DNA from: an uncultured Lachnospiraceae bacterium
Lineage (GTDB): Bacteria > Bacillota > Clostridia > Lachnospirales > Lachnospiraceae
Length of the DNA stretch: 64,000 nt
Assembly (NCBI GenBank): GCA_946632055.1
Contig: CAMPAR010000003.1
Span: 1 to 64,000 of the forward strand
Reading direction: 5' to 3'
A program made the translations under genes and the position numbers. This document shows, piece after piece, positions 35,858 to 43,988 of the stretch. Each line of letters starts with the position of its first letter. The first letter of the stretch is position 1. Under the pieces are notes generated by a model. That model did not search any database and was not told where the DNA came from. It worked only from the letters and a program-made list of their open reading frames with translations.

Positions 35858-36916
35858 ATGAAAACGATCTGTAAAGAATTCTGCCCGCAATTTGAATATC
35901 CCCTGTCCGCGATCGGTGATCCCGGGAAGCTTCTCTTCTTCGATATCGAGACGACCGGCCTTTCCGCCCGGAGTTCCTGCCTCTATCTCATCGGAACCGT
36001 GAATGTGGAAAACGGCCGTTTTATGCTCCGTCAGTGGTTCTCGGAGTCCCTTTCCGACGAACAGACGGTGCTCCGGAGCTTCTTCGAATTCGCTTCCGGC
36101 TTCACGACGCTCGTCTCCTTCAACGGAGAGACCTTCGACCTTCGCTATCTTACGGACTGCGCGGCCCAGTACGGGCTTGCTTCTCCGCTCTTACAGATGG
36201 AAAGCTTCGACATCCTGAAGCATCTCAGGAAAAAGCGCGCGCTCCTTCCGGTCCCGAATTTCAAACAGAAATCCATCGAGCAGTTTTTGGGCCTCGGGCG
36301 CGAGGACCGGTATACCGGCGGCGAACTCATCGAGGTCTATGAGAATTACTGCCGGAATCCGGATCCGGCCGCGGAGCGTTTTCTTCTCCTCCATAACGAG
36401 GAGGACATCAAGGGCATGCCCTCCATCCTTCCGGCGCTCTCCTACGAGGACGCGCTTCGTGCACCCTTCACGATCGAGGACGCCGGCCGCACGAAGGACG
36501 GGCAGAAGCTTGAGGTATTCGCGAAGTTTCCCTTTGCCTTCCCCCGCCCCGTGGACTACGAATTCAGCGAGGAAATCCGCCTGCATTTTGAAGACTGCCG
36601 GATCGAATTCCGCATCCGGCTCTTTGAAGGGGAGCTGAAATATTTCTATCCGGACTATAAGAACTATTATTACCTGACCGAGGAGGGCTACGCCATCCAT
36701 AAGAAGCTCGCGTCCTTCGTGGATAAGAGCGTCCGGGTCCCGGCGTCCGCATCCACGGCTTTCGCCCGCATGTCCGGCGTTTTCCTGCCATCCGTTCCGG
36801 ACTCCGGTTTTCCTCTGTTTTACCCGGAATACCGCGCGCGGGAGAGCTGGCACCAACTCGAGGACCGGGCGGACTTCCTGCCCTCCTATCTTCACGCGCT
36901 CCTTGCCGCCGTCTGA
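35858..36916 (+). CDS. YprB-like RNase H-fold exonuclease
   Basis: A 352-residue protein with a DEDD-type nuclease fold: motif I FFDIETTGLS (Asp29, Glu31), motif II FNGETFDLRYL, and motif III HNEEDIKGM. This is the YprB-like ribonuclease-H-like family of Firmicutes, here without the TPR tail of longer members. The C-terminal 130 residues are a separate beta-rich region ending in RADFLPSYLHALLAAV. It lies opposite to ruvA across a shared upstream region. Its start is ATG 35858; no other in-frame start fits. Nucleic-acid degradation or repair is the likely role. Confidence 0.85.
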   Translation: MKTICKEFCPQFEYPLSAIGDPGKLLFFDIETTGLSARSSCLYLIGTVNVENGRFMLRQWFSESLSDEQTVLRSFFEFASGFTTLVSFNGETFDLRYLTDCAAQYGLASPLLQMESFDILKHLRKKRALLPVPNFKQKSIEQFLGLGREDRYTGGELIEVYENYCRNPDPAAERFLLLHNEEDIKGMPSILPALSYEDALRAPFTIEDAGRTKDGQKLEVFAKFPFAFPRPVDYEFSEEIRLHFEDCRIEFRIRLFEGELKYFYPDYKNYYYLTEEGYAIHKKLASFVDKSVRVPASASTAFARMSGVFLPSVPDSGFPLFYPEYRARESWHQLEDRADFLPSYLHALLAAV

Positions 36917-36964
36917 CCCCGAAAAACGGGAGGAATCCGGAAATCAGGAGGCCCTTAAAAGGGC

Positions 36965-36993
36965 TTGTCAGAAAAGGGAAAATCGGTTAGAAT
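36965..36993 (+). promoter_or_regulatory. Promoter of the ABC-F gene
   Basis: The -35 is TTGTCA (36965-36970), then 17 bases, then -10 TAGAAT (36988-36993). The GGAGG ribosome-binding site lies 11 bases before ATG 37018. Confidence 0.7.
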
Positions 36994-37017
36994 GGGCTTT
37001 CGGAGGTTTTTTGGACG

Positions 37018-38919
37018 ATGATACTTGCTCTCAGCCATATTACCAAAGCGTTTGCGGATGACGAGATCATCCGGGACGCGGCTTTTCATATCGAGGACCG
37101 GGAGCGGGCCGCTCTCGTCGGAAACAACGGAGCCGGAAAGACGACGCTTTTCCGGCTGATTACCGGCGCCCTCGAGCCGGACAGCGGCGAAGTTGTTTTC
37201 GCGAAGGATAAAAGCATGGGGTATCTCTCTCAGCATACGGAGCTCGAGACGGACGCCGCCATTTTCGACGAAGTGATGAGCATCCGTCAGGATCTTCTCG
37301 ATCTTGAGAAGGGAATGCGCGCGCTCGAGGCCGAAATCGCCGCCTCGGAGGGAAGCGCGCTTAACGCCCTCGTCGAGCGCCACAGCCGCATGCAGGAGCG
37401 CTTCGACCAGGAGAACGGATACGCACTTGAAAGCGAAGTAACGGGCGTCTTAAAGGGCCTCGGCTTTACCGAAAGCGAATTCCGTCTGCCTGTCAGCGCG
37501 CTCTCCGGCGGCGAGAAAACCCGCGTCGCGCTCGGAAAACTGCTCCTTGTGAAGCCGGATCTTCTGCTTCTTGACGAGCCGACAAACCATCTCGACATCA
37601 ACGCCACCTCCTGGCTTGAAAACTATCTGCAGAACTACCCCGGCGCGGTCTTCGTCATCTCCCACGACCGCTATTTCCTCGACCGGCTCGTTACGAAGGT
37701 GATCGACCTCGAACGCGGCATCTGCTATGTCTACAGCGGCAATTATACGGATTTCACCGCGAAGAAGAAGGCTGTCTGGGAGGCGAAGCTTCGGGAATAC
37801 GAAAAACAGCAGCGGGAAATCCGCCGGCAGGAGGAAATCATCGAGCGCTTCAAGAGATACAACACCGAAGAATATTATGTCAAGGCGAAGAGCCGCGAAA
37901 AACTGCTCGCGAAGGTCGAGCGCGTGGAAAAGCCCATGGAGGAAGACAGCGAGATGAAGCTCCGTCTCGTCCCGAACGTGCTCTCCGGCAATGACGTGCT
38001 CTCCATCCGGGGGCTCACGAAGGGCTTCGGCGGCCGGGTTCTCTTTGAAAACGCGGACATTGAAATCCGCCGCGGCGAACGCGTGGCCGTCATCGGCGAC
38101 AACGGAACCGGGAAGTCCACGCTTCTCAAGATGATCATGGGTTCGGAGGAAATGGACGGCGGCGAAATCGAGACCGGTTCGAAGGTCTTTATCGGATACT
38201 TCGATCAGGAGCACCAGACGCTCTCTCCCGAAAAAACACTTTTCAATGAAATCTCCGACGACTATCCGCTGATGAACAATACCGACATCCGCAATATGCT
38301 GGCAGCCTTCCTCTTCACCGGCGACGATGTCTACAAGCTGGTCGGCGATCTCTCCGGCGGCGAGCAGGGGCGGCTGTCCCTCGCGAAAATCATGCTCTCC
38401 GACGTCAACTTCCTGATTCTCGACGAGCCGACGAACCATCTTGACATGACCAGTAAGGAAATTCTCGAGAACGCGCTCGTTTCCTACGAAGGGACGCTTC
38501 TTTACGTCTCCCACGACCGCTATTTCATCAACGCGACCGCCACGAGGATTCTGGAGCTGTATCACGGAAAATTCTTAAGCTACCTCGGGAATTACGACTA
38601 CTATCTCGAGAAGCGTGACGAGATGCACGCGCTTGCGGATGCGGACCGAAAGGAGGAGGAGTCGCATTCCGGCGACGGACGGCAGCTTTTCATGCAGAAA
38701 AAAGCCGAAGAAGCGAAAAAGCGCAAGGCGGAAAATGATCTGAAGAAGCTGGAGGATGAAATTGCAAACATCGAGGACCGGATCCGCGCGATCGATGAGG
38801 CGCTCGTCCTCCCGGAAAACGCGACAGACAGCGAAAAATTGATCGAATTATCACGGGACAGGGACAGCTTGTCTTGTCTATTAGATCAAAAATACACACT
38901 GTGGGAGCAGCTCGTTTAA
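37018..38919 (+). CDS. ABC-F family ATPase
   Basis: A 633-residue soluble protein with two ABC ATPase domains and no membrane spans. Domain 1: GNNGAGKTTL (about residue 35), LSGGEKTRVALG, LLLLDEPTNHLD. Domain 2: GDNGTGKSTLL, LSGGEQGRLSLAK, FLILDEPTNHLD. Between them lies the charged linker (KQQREIRRQEEIIERFKRY) that in ABC-F proteins reaches the ribosomal P-site tRNA, and the C-terminus is a coiled coil (KKRKAENDLKKLEDEI). The domain order fits the Uup/YdiF-type group, translation factors rather than transporters. Nothing points to antibiotic resistance specifically. The C-terminal end is TLWEQLV. Confidence 0.93.
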   Translation: MILALSHITKAFADDEIIRDAAFHIEDRERAALVGNNGAGKTTLFRLITGALEPDSGEVVFAKDKSMGYLSQHTELETDAAIFDEVMSIRQDLLDLEKGMRALEAEIAASEGSALNALVERHSRMQERFDQENGYALESEVTGVLKGLGFTESEFRLPVSALSGGEKTRVALGKLLLVKPDLLLLDEPTNHLDINATSWLENYLQNYPGAVFVISHDRYFLDRLVTKVIDLERGICYVYSGNYTDFTAKKKAVWEAKLREYEKQQREIRRQEEIIERFKRYNTEEYYVKAKSREKLLAKVERVEKPMEEDSEMKLRLVPNVLSGNDVLSIRGLTKGFGGRVLFENADIEIRRGERVAVIGDNGTGKSTLLKMIMGSEEMDGGEIETGSKVFIGYFDQEHQTLSPEKTLFNEISDDYPLMNNTDIRNMLAAFLFTGDDVYKLVGDLSGGEQGRLSLAKIMLSDVNFLILDEPTNHLDMTSKEILENALVSYEGTLLYVSHDRYFINATATRILELYHGKFLSYLGNYDYYLEKRDEMHALADADRKEEESHSGDGRQLFMQKKAEEAKKRKAENDLKKLEDEIANIEDRIRAIDEALVLPENATDSEKLIELSRDRDSLSCLLDQKYTLWEQLV

Positions 38920-38965
38920 TCGATTTGTACAACAGATCAAGAATATTTTGGTAATTATTTAGGTA

Positions 38966-38994
38966 TTGTGTAAAATCACACTTTGTGATAGAAT
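38966..38994 (+). promoter_or_regulatory. Promoter of the methylglyoxal-synthase-like gene
   Basis: The -35 is TTGTGT (38966-38971), then 17 bases, then -10 TAGAAT (38989-38994), with an AT-rich leader of about 75 bases. Confidence 0.6.
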
Positions 38995-39073
38995 TATCAA
39001 AAATATAAGATGGGATCATGTATAGAATTCTGATGTGCATGACGAATCAGACAGTAAAGGAGACATTTTGTCG

Positions 39074-39478
39074 ATGCTTACTATTGGATTACATGCAGAC
39101 AACGAGAAAAAGATGCTTCTTGAGAATTTCTGTATTGCATACAAACATATTCTTGAAGGCTACCGGCTGATTGCAACACAGGCAACGGCTCAGCACATCC
39201 GTCTCGCGACAGGTCTGAATGTGGTGGAACTTCTGGCAGGCGGCCTCGGAGGCGATCGCCAGCTGGAAACGGCGATTATGAACGAAGAGATTGATCTTCT
39301 CTTCACCTTTGAACGTGTATCACTTGACAATTTCCACGAACCCGCGGATCACAACGCACTGATCCGCCTCTGCGACTTCTATTCCATTCCGGTTGCCACG
39401 AATATTCCGACGGCAGAATGCTTAATAGCCGCTCTGTACCGCGGAGATCTTTCGTGGCGGGAAGAATTGAAGCATTAA
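39074..39478 (+). CDS. Methylglyoxal-synthase-like protein with altered active-site positions
   Basis: A 134-residue protein of the methylglyoxal synthase fold. Length, GLNVVELLAGGLGGDRQLETAI, SIPVATNIPTAECLI and the C-terminal RGDLSWREE match the family, including the catalytic Asp of GGD. Other positions are changed: the AHD of the N-terminal motif reads HADNEKK, the phosphate-binding ATGTTG reads ATQATA, and the usual RDP/WDP reads FERV. It may not make methylglyoxal. ATG 39074 has AAAGGAG 11 bases upstream; an in-frame TTG at 39068 has closer spacing and is a possible alternative start. Confidence 0.75.
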   Translation: MLTIGLHADNEKKMLLENFCIAYKHILEGYRLIATQATAQHIRLATGLNVVELLAGGLGGDRQLETAIMNEEIDLLFTFERVSLDNFHEPADHNALIRLCDFYSIPVATNIPTAECLIAALYRGDLSWREELKH

Positions 39479-39515
39479 ATCACGACCATTTTCTTTCATG
39501 AGAATACTCCTTTCC

Positions 39516-39549
39516 AAAAAAGGGCGGCAGGCTTAAAACACCTGCCGCC
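39516..39549 (-). terminator. Terminator of prfA (bidirectional)
   Basis: An 8-9 bp GC stem (GGCGGCAGG with CCTGCCGCC), followed on the minus strand by CTTTTTTGG. It lies between the convergent ends of the methylglyoxal-synthase-like gene and prfA and could serve both. Confidence 0.88.
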
Positions 39550-39572
39550 TGATTGTTTTTCAGATTTTATTC

Positions 39573-40640
39573 TCAGCTCTCCTGCGAAAGCTTCGCCGCC
39601 TGGTCGCCCGCGATCAGACTGTCGATGAGCTCCGAAAGATCTCCGTCCATGATGCTGTCGATCCGGTACAGGCTCAGATTGATGCGGTGATCCGTTACCC
39701 TTCCCTGCGGGAAATTATAGGTGCGGATTTTCTCCGAGCGGTCGCCCGTCCCGATCTGGGAGCGTCTCGCCGCGGCCTCCGACTGCTGCTTTTTCTGAAG
39801 CTCGAGATCATAGAGCCGCGCGCGCAGCACCTTCAGCGCCTTGTCCTTATTCTTCAGCTGGGATTTTTCATCCTGACAGGAAATCACGATGCCGGTCGGG
39901 ATATGCGTGAGCCGAACCGCGGAATCCGTGGTATTGACGCACTGTCCGCCGTTTCCGGAGGCCCGGAACACGTCGAATTTCACATCGTTCATATCGATTT
40001 TGACGTCCACGTCCTCCGCTTCCGGCATGATCGCGACCGTACAGGTGGAGGTATGAATCCGTCCGCCGGATTCGGTCTTCGGAATCCGCTGGACGCGGTG
40101 CACGCCGGACTCGTATTTCAGCTTCGAATAAGCGCCTTTCCCGCTGATCATGCCCACGATCTTGGAGAAGCCTCCGATTCCGGATTCATTGAAATCCATC
40201 GTCTCGACCTTCCAGTGGTTTTTCTCCGCATAGTGAGTGTACATGCGGTATATATCCGCGGCAAAAAGGGCCGCCTCTTCTCCGCCCGCGCCGGCGCGGA
40301 CCTCGATGAAGATGTTCTTGTCGTCGTTCGGATCCTTCGGAAGGAGCAGGATCCGAAGCTCTCCCGACAGCCGTTCCTTCTCTTCTTCCGCCGCGGAAAT
40401 CTCCTCCTTCAGCATGCCGCGCATTTCCTCGTCCTTTTCTTCCGCCAGCATGCTTTTCGCGTCTTCGAGGTTTTCTGAAGCCTTCTTATACTTCTGATAG
40501 GCCTCGACAACCGGCGCAAGATCCGCCTGCTCCTTCATGAGCTTGAGATACCGCTTCTGGTCGGAAGCCGCGGAGGGTTCGAGGAGCTCCGCGGATATTT
40601 CTTCGTAATGTCTCAGTATATCTTCCAGTTTATCAAACAT
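39573..40640 (-). CDS. prfA: Peptide chain release factor 1
   Basis: A 355-residue factor that reads UAA and UAG. The GGQ motif is in [18 protein letters not shown]; the codon-recognition tripeptide region reads [15 protein letters not shown], so the P-x-T position is PKT instead of the common PAT. The N-terminal coiled domain and the [12 protein letters not shown] segment are normal. It is the last gene of DUF1385-prmC-prfA; prmC methylates the glutamine of GGQ, so enzyme and substrate are made together. It ends at a strong terminator. Confidence 0.96.
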   Translation of the reverse strand: MFDKLEDILRHYEEISAELLEPSAASDQKRYLKLMKEQADLAPVVEAYQKYKKASENLEDAKSMLAEEKDEEMRGMLKEEISAAEEEKERLSGELRILLLPKDPNDDKNIFIEVRAGAGGEEAALFAADIYRMYTHYAEKNHWKVETMDFNESGIGGFSKIVGMISGKGAYSKLKYESGVHRVQRIPKTESGGRIHTSTCTVAIMPEAEDVDVKIDMNDVKFDVFRASGNGGQCVNTTDSAVRLTHIPTGIVISCQDEKSQLKNKDKALKVLRARLYDLELQKKQQSEAAARRSQIGTGDRSEKIRTYNFPQGRVTDHRINLSLYRIDSIMDGDLSELIDSLIAGDQAAKLSQES

Positions 40641-40659
40641 TTTGCTTTCCTTCGATCTG

Positions 40660-41541
40660 TCAGATCAGAACGCCCCGCACCGCGCGGTCTTTTCCGGCGA
40701 GATCCCGATAGACGCGAATCTCATCAAAGCCTGCGTCCTTCAGCATCCGCGCGACTTCCTCCCCTTGCGTGCAGCCGATTTCAAGATAGAGCTTTCCCTT
40801 CGCCTTCAGGTACCTCGCGGCCTCCGGAATAATGCGCCGATAAAACGAAAGCCCGTCAGGGCCGCCGAAAAGCGCCTTTTCCGGGTCGCTGCGAAGAACC
40901 TCGGGTTCCAGCATCACGCGCTCCGTTTCCGCGATATAAGGCGGATTGGAGACGATGAGATCGTACTTCTTTCCTTCCGGAAGCGCCTGAAAAAGATCGC
41001 CTTCATAAAAACGGATCTTAGCGCCGAGCGCGGCGGCGTTTTCCTTCGCCGTCTTCAGCGCCTCCCCGTCAATATCCGAGGCCTCGACTTCCGGGTATCC
41101 GCCCTCCATCTTCAGGACCGCGGCGATACAGCCGGAGCCGGTGCAGAGGTCAAGAACGGAAGACGCGCCGCCTTCCCCTCCCGCGGAGTTTTCCGAGAGT
41201 ACGGCATGCACGAGGGTTTCCGTATCATAGCGCGGAATCAGGACGTGCCCGTCCACGTGAAAGGCGTATCCATAGAAGTAAGCGGTTCCCGTGATGAGCT
41301 GAAGCGGGACCCGCTCCGCGCGTCTTAAGATCAGTTCTTCATAGGCGCTTTCCTCTTCGGGGCTCAGATAAGACGCCTGAGCGCTGTCATTTTTGCGGCT
41401 TCCGAGAAGCGCTTCCACATATTCCTGATAGCTCCAGCTCTTCAGGAAGAGCATCAGCTCCTTCGAGTCGTTTCCGGCTTCCTCAATCCCGGCGTCCGTG
41501 AGGCGCTTTTCTCCCCGAAGGACGGCTTCCCGCACGGTCAC
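40660..41541 (-). CDS. prmC: Release-factor glutamine methyltransferase
   Basis: A 293-residue SAM-dependent enzyme that N5-methylates the GGQ glutamine of release factors. The N-terminal helical domain (residues 1-85) is followed by a Rossmann core with [16 protein letters not shown] and the catalytic [12 protein letters not shown]. The start overlaps the DUF1385 gene stop by 4 bases and the stop precedes prfA by 19 bases. Confidence 0.96.
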   Translation of the reverse strand: MTVREAVLRGEKRLTDAGIEEAGNDSKELMLFLKSWSYQEYVEALLGSRKNDSAQASYLSPEEESAYEELILRRAERVPLQLITGTAYFYGYAFHVDGHVLIPRYDTETLVHAVLSENSAGGEGGASSVLDLCTGSGCIAAVLKMEGGYPEVEASDIDGEALKTAKENAAALGAKIRFYEGDLFQALPEGKKYDLIVSNPPYIAETERVMLEPEVLRSDPEKALFGGPDGLSFYRRIIPEAARYLKAKGKLYLEIGCTQGEEVARMLKDAGFDEIRVYRDLAGKDRAVRGVLI

Positions 41542-42449
41542 CGGAAGTTCTCCTCCAGGAATTTTCTCCAGTCAAAGACCGATTCCACCGCCTGGATGGC
41601 GACCTCCGCCATGTCTTCTGTGGGCTCGCGCGTGGTCAGCGCCTGCATCCACATGCCGGGCCGCGAAAGAATCCAGGTGAGTTTGTTGTCAAATCGCCCG
41701 TTCAGCCTCAGAAGCTCGTAGGACAGCCCTGCAACGACCGGAATCAGCGCGATTCTCGACAGCATCCGAAGCGGCAGAAATTCCACGCGCACAAAGATGA
41801 ACAGGATGATCGAGATCAGCATGACGAAGAGCATGAAGGAGGTGCCGCAGCGCCGGTGCTCCTTGGAGCTCTTCATCACGTTCTCCACCGTCAGCGGAAG
41901 CCCGGACTCGATGCAGTTGATGCATTTATGCTCGGAGCCGTGATACATATAGACGCGCCGGATGTCCTTCATCAGCGAAATCGCCGAAACATAGGCGATG
42001 AAGATCACGAGGCGGATCAGCCCCTCGAGAACCGCGATCAGCGTCATGGAATCGATCCAGCGCTTCAGAAGATTCGAGAGGAAGGTCGGAAGGACGACAA
42101 AGACGCCGATCGCAAGCACGACGGCCACGAGCACCGTGATCGTCGTCTCGGCCTTCGAGAGGCCGCCCTCGTTCTTCTTCCCGGAAGCCTCCTTCCCCGG
42201 CTCCTCTTCCGCGAAAGAAGCGGACCAGGTCAGCGTCCCCATGCCGAGGACAAGGGAATCAATAAAGGCGAAAATCCCGCGGATAAAGGGCCATTTCGCC
42301 CACTTGTGTTTGTCGGAAAAAGCTTCATGACGATCCTTTTTGACCTCAATCTGACCGTCGGGCTTCCTGACCGCGACGGCGTAGTCCTGACCGTTCTTCA
42401 TCATGATGCCTTCAAGAACGGCCTGACCGCCGATACCGGAAAATTTCAT
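41538..42449 (-). CDS. DUF1385 membrane protein
   Basis: A 303-residue protein starting MKFSGIGGQAVLEGIMMKNG, the hallmark of DUF1385. It has about five membrane spans and HGSEHKCINCIESGLPL, with conserved His and Cys that may bind metal. The family is widespread in Firmicutes next to prmC and prfA but has no assigned function. ATG 42449 has GGAG about 10 bases before it; the open frame runs further upstream without support. Confidence 0.9.
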   Translation of the reverse strand: MKFSGIGGQAVLEGIMMKNGQDYAVAVRKPDGQIEVKKDRHEAFSDKHKWAKWPFIRGIFAFIDSLVLGMGTLTWSASFAEEEPGKEASGKKNEGGLSKAETTITVLVAVVLAIGVFVVLPTFLSNLLKRWIDSMTLIAVLEGLIRLVIFIAYVSAISLMKDIRRVYMYHGSEHKCINCIESGLPLTVENVMKSSKEHRRCGTSFMLFVMLISIILFIFVRVEFLPLRMLSRIALIPVVAGLSYELLRLNGRFDNKLTWILSRPGMWMQALTTREPTEDMAEVAIQAVESVFDWRKFLEENFR

Positions 42450-42499
42450 AGATTCAAAGCTCCTGTCTAGATGTCTTTCAAGTAAGTTCTTTACAAACA

Positions 42500-42542
42500 A
42501 AAGCAGCCACGAAGGCCGAAAAACCTCCGTGGCTGCTTTTTA
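42500..42542 (-). terminator. Terminator of rpmE
   Basis: On the minus strand a long stem (AAAGCAGCCACG with CGTGGCTGCTTT, near-perfect, loop including TTTTTCGG) ends in TTTTG. It lies just past the rpmE stop and before DUF1385. Confidence 0.9.
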
Positions 42543-42548
42543 AAAATC

Positions 42549-42755
42549 CTAGTTGTTGCCGACGCCGTACTTCTTGTTGAAGCGTTCGATACGGCCGCGG
42601 GCAGACACTGCTCTCTGCTGTCCGGTATAGAACGGATGGCACTTGGAGCATGTTTCAACGTGGATCTCCGGCTTTGTAGAGCCGGTCACAAAAGTATTGC
42701 CGCAGTTGCAGGTCACCTTGCACTCGTAATACTTCGGATGGATTCCTTCTCTCAT
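42549..42755 (-). CDS. rpmE: Ribosomal protein bL31
   Basis: A 68-residue bL31 with the zinc-binding Cys set (CNC near residues 16-18, CSKC at 36-39), so the zinc (C+) form. It has the family's conserved GIHPKYYE start and IERFNKKYG end. A GTG three codons upstream is part of the Shine-Dalgarno AGAGGTG, so ATG 42755 is the start. It is transcribed alone: promoter at 42814-42842, terminator at 42500-42542. Confidence 0.97.
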   Translation of the reverse strand: MREGIHPKYYECKVTCNCGNTFVTGSTKPEIHVETCSKCHPFYTGQQRAVSARGRIERFNKKYGVGNN

Positions 42756-42813
42756 TTTAATCACCTCTTTTATTTACGCTGGTTTCCGAACAGCGCTTGT
42801 TAGCAACTTTGAT

Positions 42814-42842
42814 ATCTTACCACAACCCCATAGGAATTGCAA
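42814..42842 (-). promoter_or_regulatory. Promoter of rpmE
   Basis: The -35 is TTGCAA (42842-42837), then 17 bases, then -10 TAAGAT (42819-42814), giving a leader of about 55 bases. Confidence 0.7.
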
Positions 42843-42849
42843 GCACTTT

Positions 42850-43362
42850 TTACATTAAACGATTCATGACGTCCGCATAGACCGACTGGGCATTCTCCTT
42901 CCAGTGTCCGGCGATCACGCGGGCGAGATCATCGGTCGGAACCGTCAGGTTGATTTCGAAGACGACGGAATTTCCTTCCCTCACCTCGCAGTGCACCCTC
43001 CAGTCAAACTGGTCGGTTTTCCGGTAATCCGCGACCACGCCGGTTTCATTGCGGAGCTGGAATTTGTTCTCGCTGATGAAGCGGTCCATATCCTCCTTCA
43101 CGCCCTCCGGAATGTCGCGCTTGAAATAATACAGCGCTTCCTCTCCTTCCCGCGTCAGCTCATAGCGCTGGACGGAGCGCACTTCGTCCTGACGCATCAG
43201 ATTGGCTTCGAGAAGCTCGGAAACCGTATTCGAAAAGGTAAAGAAATTGGTATATCCTTTCTGCTCGAAAAAAGTCCACAGCTGCGGATTCGAAAGCGGA
43301 AAATTCACTTTTTTCAGCATATAGAGAATCATCAGTTTGTAGAGTGTCGCAGGTTCGGTCAT
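42850..43362 (-). CDS. DUF4364 protein
   Basis: A 170-residue soluble protein of the DUF4364 family, found in Clostridia. The N-terminal 70 residues look like a winged helix (LYKLMILYMLKKVNFPLSN, YELTREGEEAL), so DNA binding is possible but unproven. The rest has alternating strands ending in GHWKENAQSVYADVMNRLM. ATG 43362 has GGAGG 5 bases upstream; the open frame begins four codons earlier without support. A promoter (43408-43436) lies on the same strand, in the shared region with the CYTH gene. Confidence 0.85.
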   Translation of the reverse strand: MTEPATLYKLMILYMLKKVNFPLSNPQLWTFFEQKGYTNFFTFSNTVSELLEANLMRQDEVRSVQRYELTREGEEALYYFKRDIPEGVKEDMDRFISENKFQLRNETGVVADYRKTDQFDWRVHCEVREGNSVVFEINLTVPTDDLARVIAGHWKENAQSVYADVMNRLM

Positions 43363-43407
43363 GGTTTCCTCCAAATAAAGCGCTCCATGGAGTATATGAT
43401 GAAAAAG

Positions 43408-43436
43408 ATTTTACCATGAAACTGCTTCAAATGCAA
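43408..43436 (-). promoter_or_regulatory. Promoter of the DUF4364 gene
   Basis: The -35 is TTGCAT (43436-43431), then 17 bases, then -10 TAAAAT (43413-43408) on the minus strand. Confidence 0.65.
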
Positions 43437-43452
43437 CTCTTTGAAAATATTT

Positions 43453-43480
43453 TTGACATTCTCCGCGCGGCTGTTATAAT
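43453..43480 (+). promoter_or_regulatory. Strong sigma-A promoter of the CYTH gene
   Basis: Consensus -35 TTGACA (43453-43458), a 16-base spacer and perfect -10 TATAAT (43475-43480). A leader of about 50 bases leads to ATG 43536. Confidence 0.85.
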
Positions 43481-43535
43481 AGAACCGGAACGGATGCTTC
43501 CGGTCACTGAATTTGGAAACAGAAAGGGACGACTT

Positions 43536-43988
43536 ATGGAAATCGAACGCAAATTTCTGATCAGCGCCCTGCCCGATCTTTCCAGCTTCCCGTATCACGA
43601 AATCGAGCAGGCTTATCTCAACGAAAAACCGGTCGTCCGGATCCGTAAATCCGACGACCGGTATATCCTGACCGTCAAGGGCGAAGGCATTCTCTCTCAC
43701 GAGGAATACGAGCTTCCCTTAAGCCGCGAGGCCTATCTCCACCTCCTCGAAAAAGCCGACGGGCGGATCATCACGAAGCGCCGCTATAAAATCCCCTTCG
43801 GAAGCTATACGATCGAGCTCGACCTCTTCTCCGGCTGTATGGACGGCCTGATCCTCGCAGAGGTTGAATTCCCCTCCGTCGAGGAAGCCGAGCGCTTTAC
43901 TCCGCCGGACTGGTTCGCCGCCGACGTCACGTATGATCCGCGCTATCGGAATGCGGCGATGGCTTACGGACAAACGGATCTCTCATGA
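43536..43988 (+). CDS. CYTH-domain phosphohydrolase
   Basis: A 150-residue single CYTH domain of the triphosphate tunnel metalloenzyme type. The diagnostic ExExK motif is at the start (MEIERKFLI), with the basic tunnel residues VVRIRKSDDRYILTVKG and ITKRRYKIPFG, and acidic ELDLFSG and LAEVEFPS. Members act on inorganic triphosphate or thiamine triphosphate; the substrate is not determinable here. ATG 43536 has AAGGGA 7 bases upstream. The last 62 bases overlap the convergent transglutaminase gene. Confidence 0.9.
   Translation: MEIERKFLISALPDLSSFPYHEIEQAYLNEKPVVRIRKSDDRYILTVKGEGILSHEEYELPLSREAYLHLLEKADGRIITKRRYKIPFGSYTIELDLFSGCMDGLILAEVEFPSVEEAERFTPPDWFAADVTYDPRYRNAAMAYGQTDLS

Noticed and set aside
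37018..38919. ABC-F protein as an antibiotic-resistance factor
   Set aside because: It has the long coiled-coil C-terminus of the Uup/YdiF-type housekeeping group, and no resistance context is nearby.
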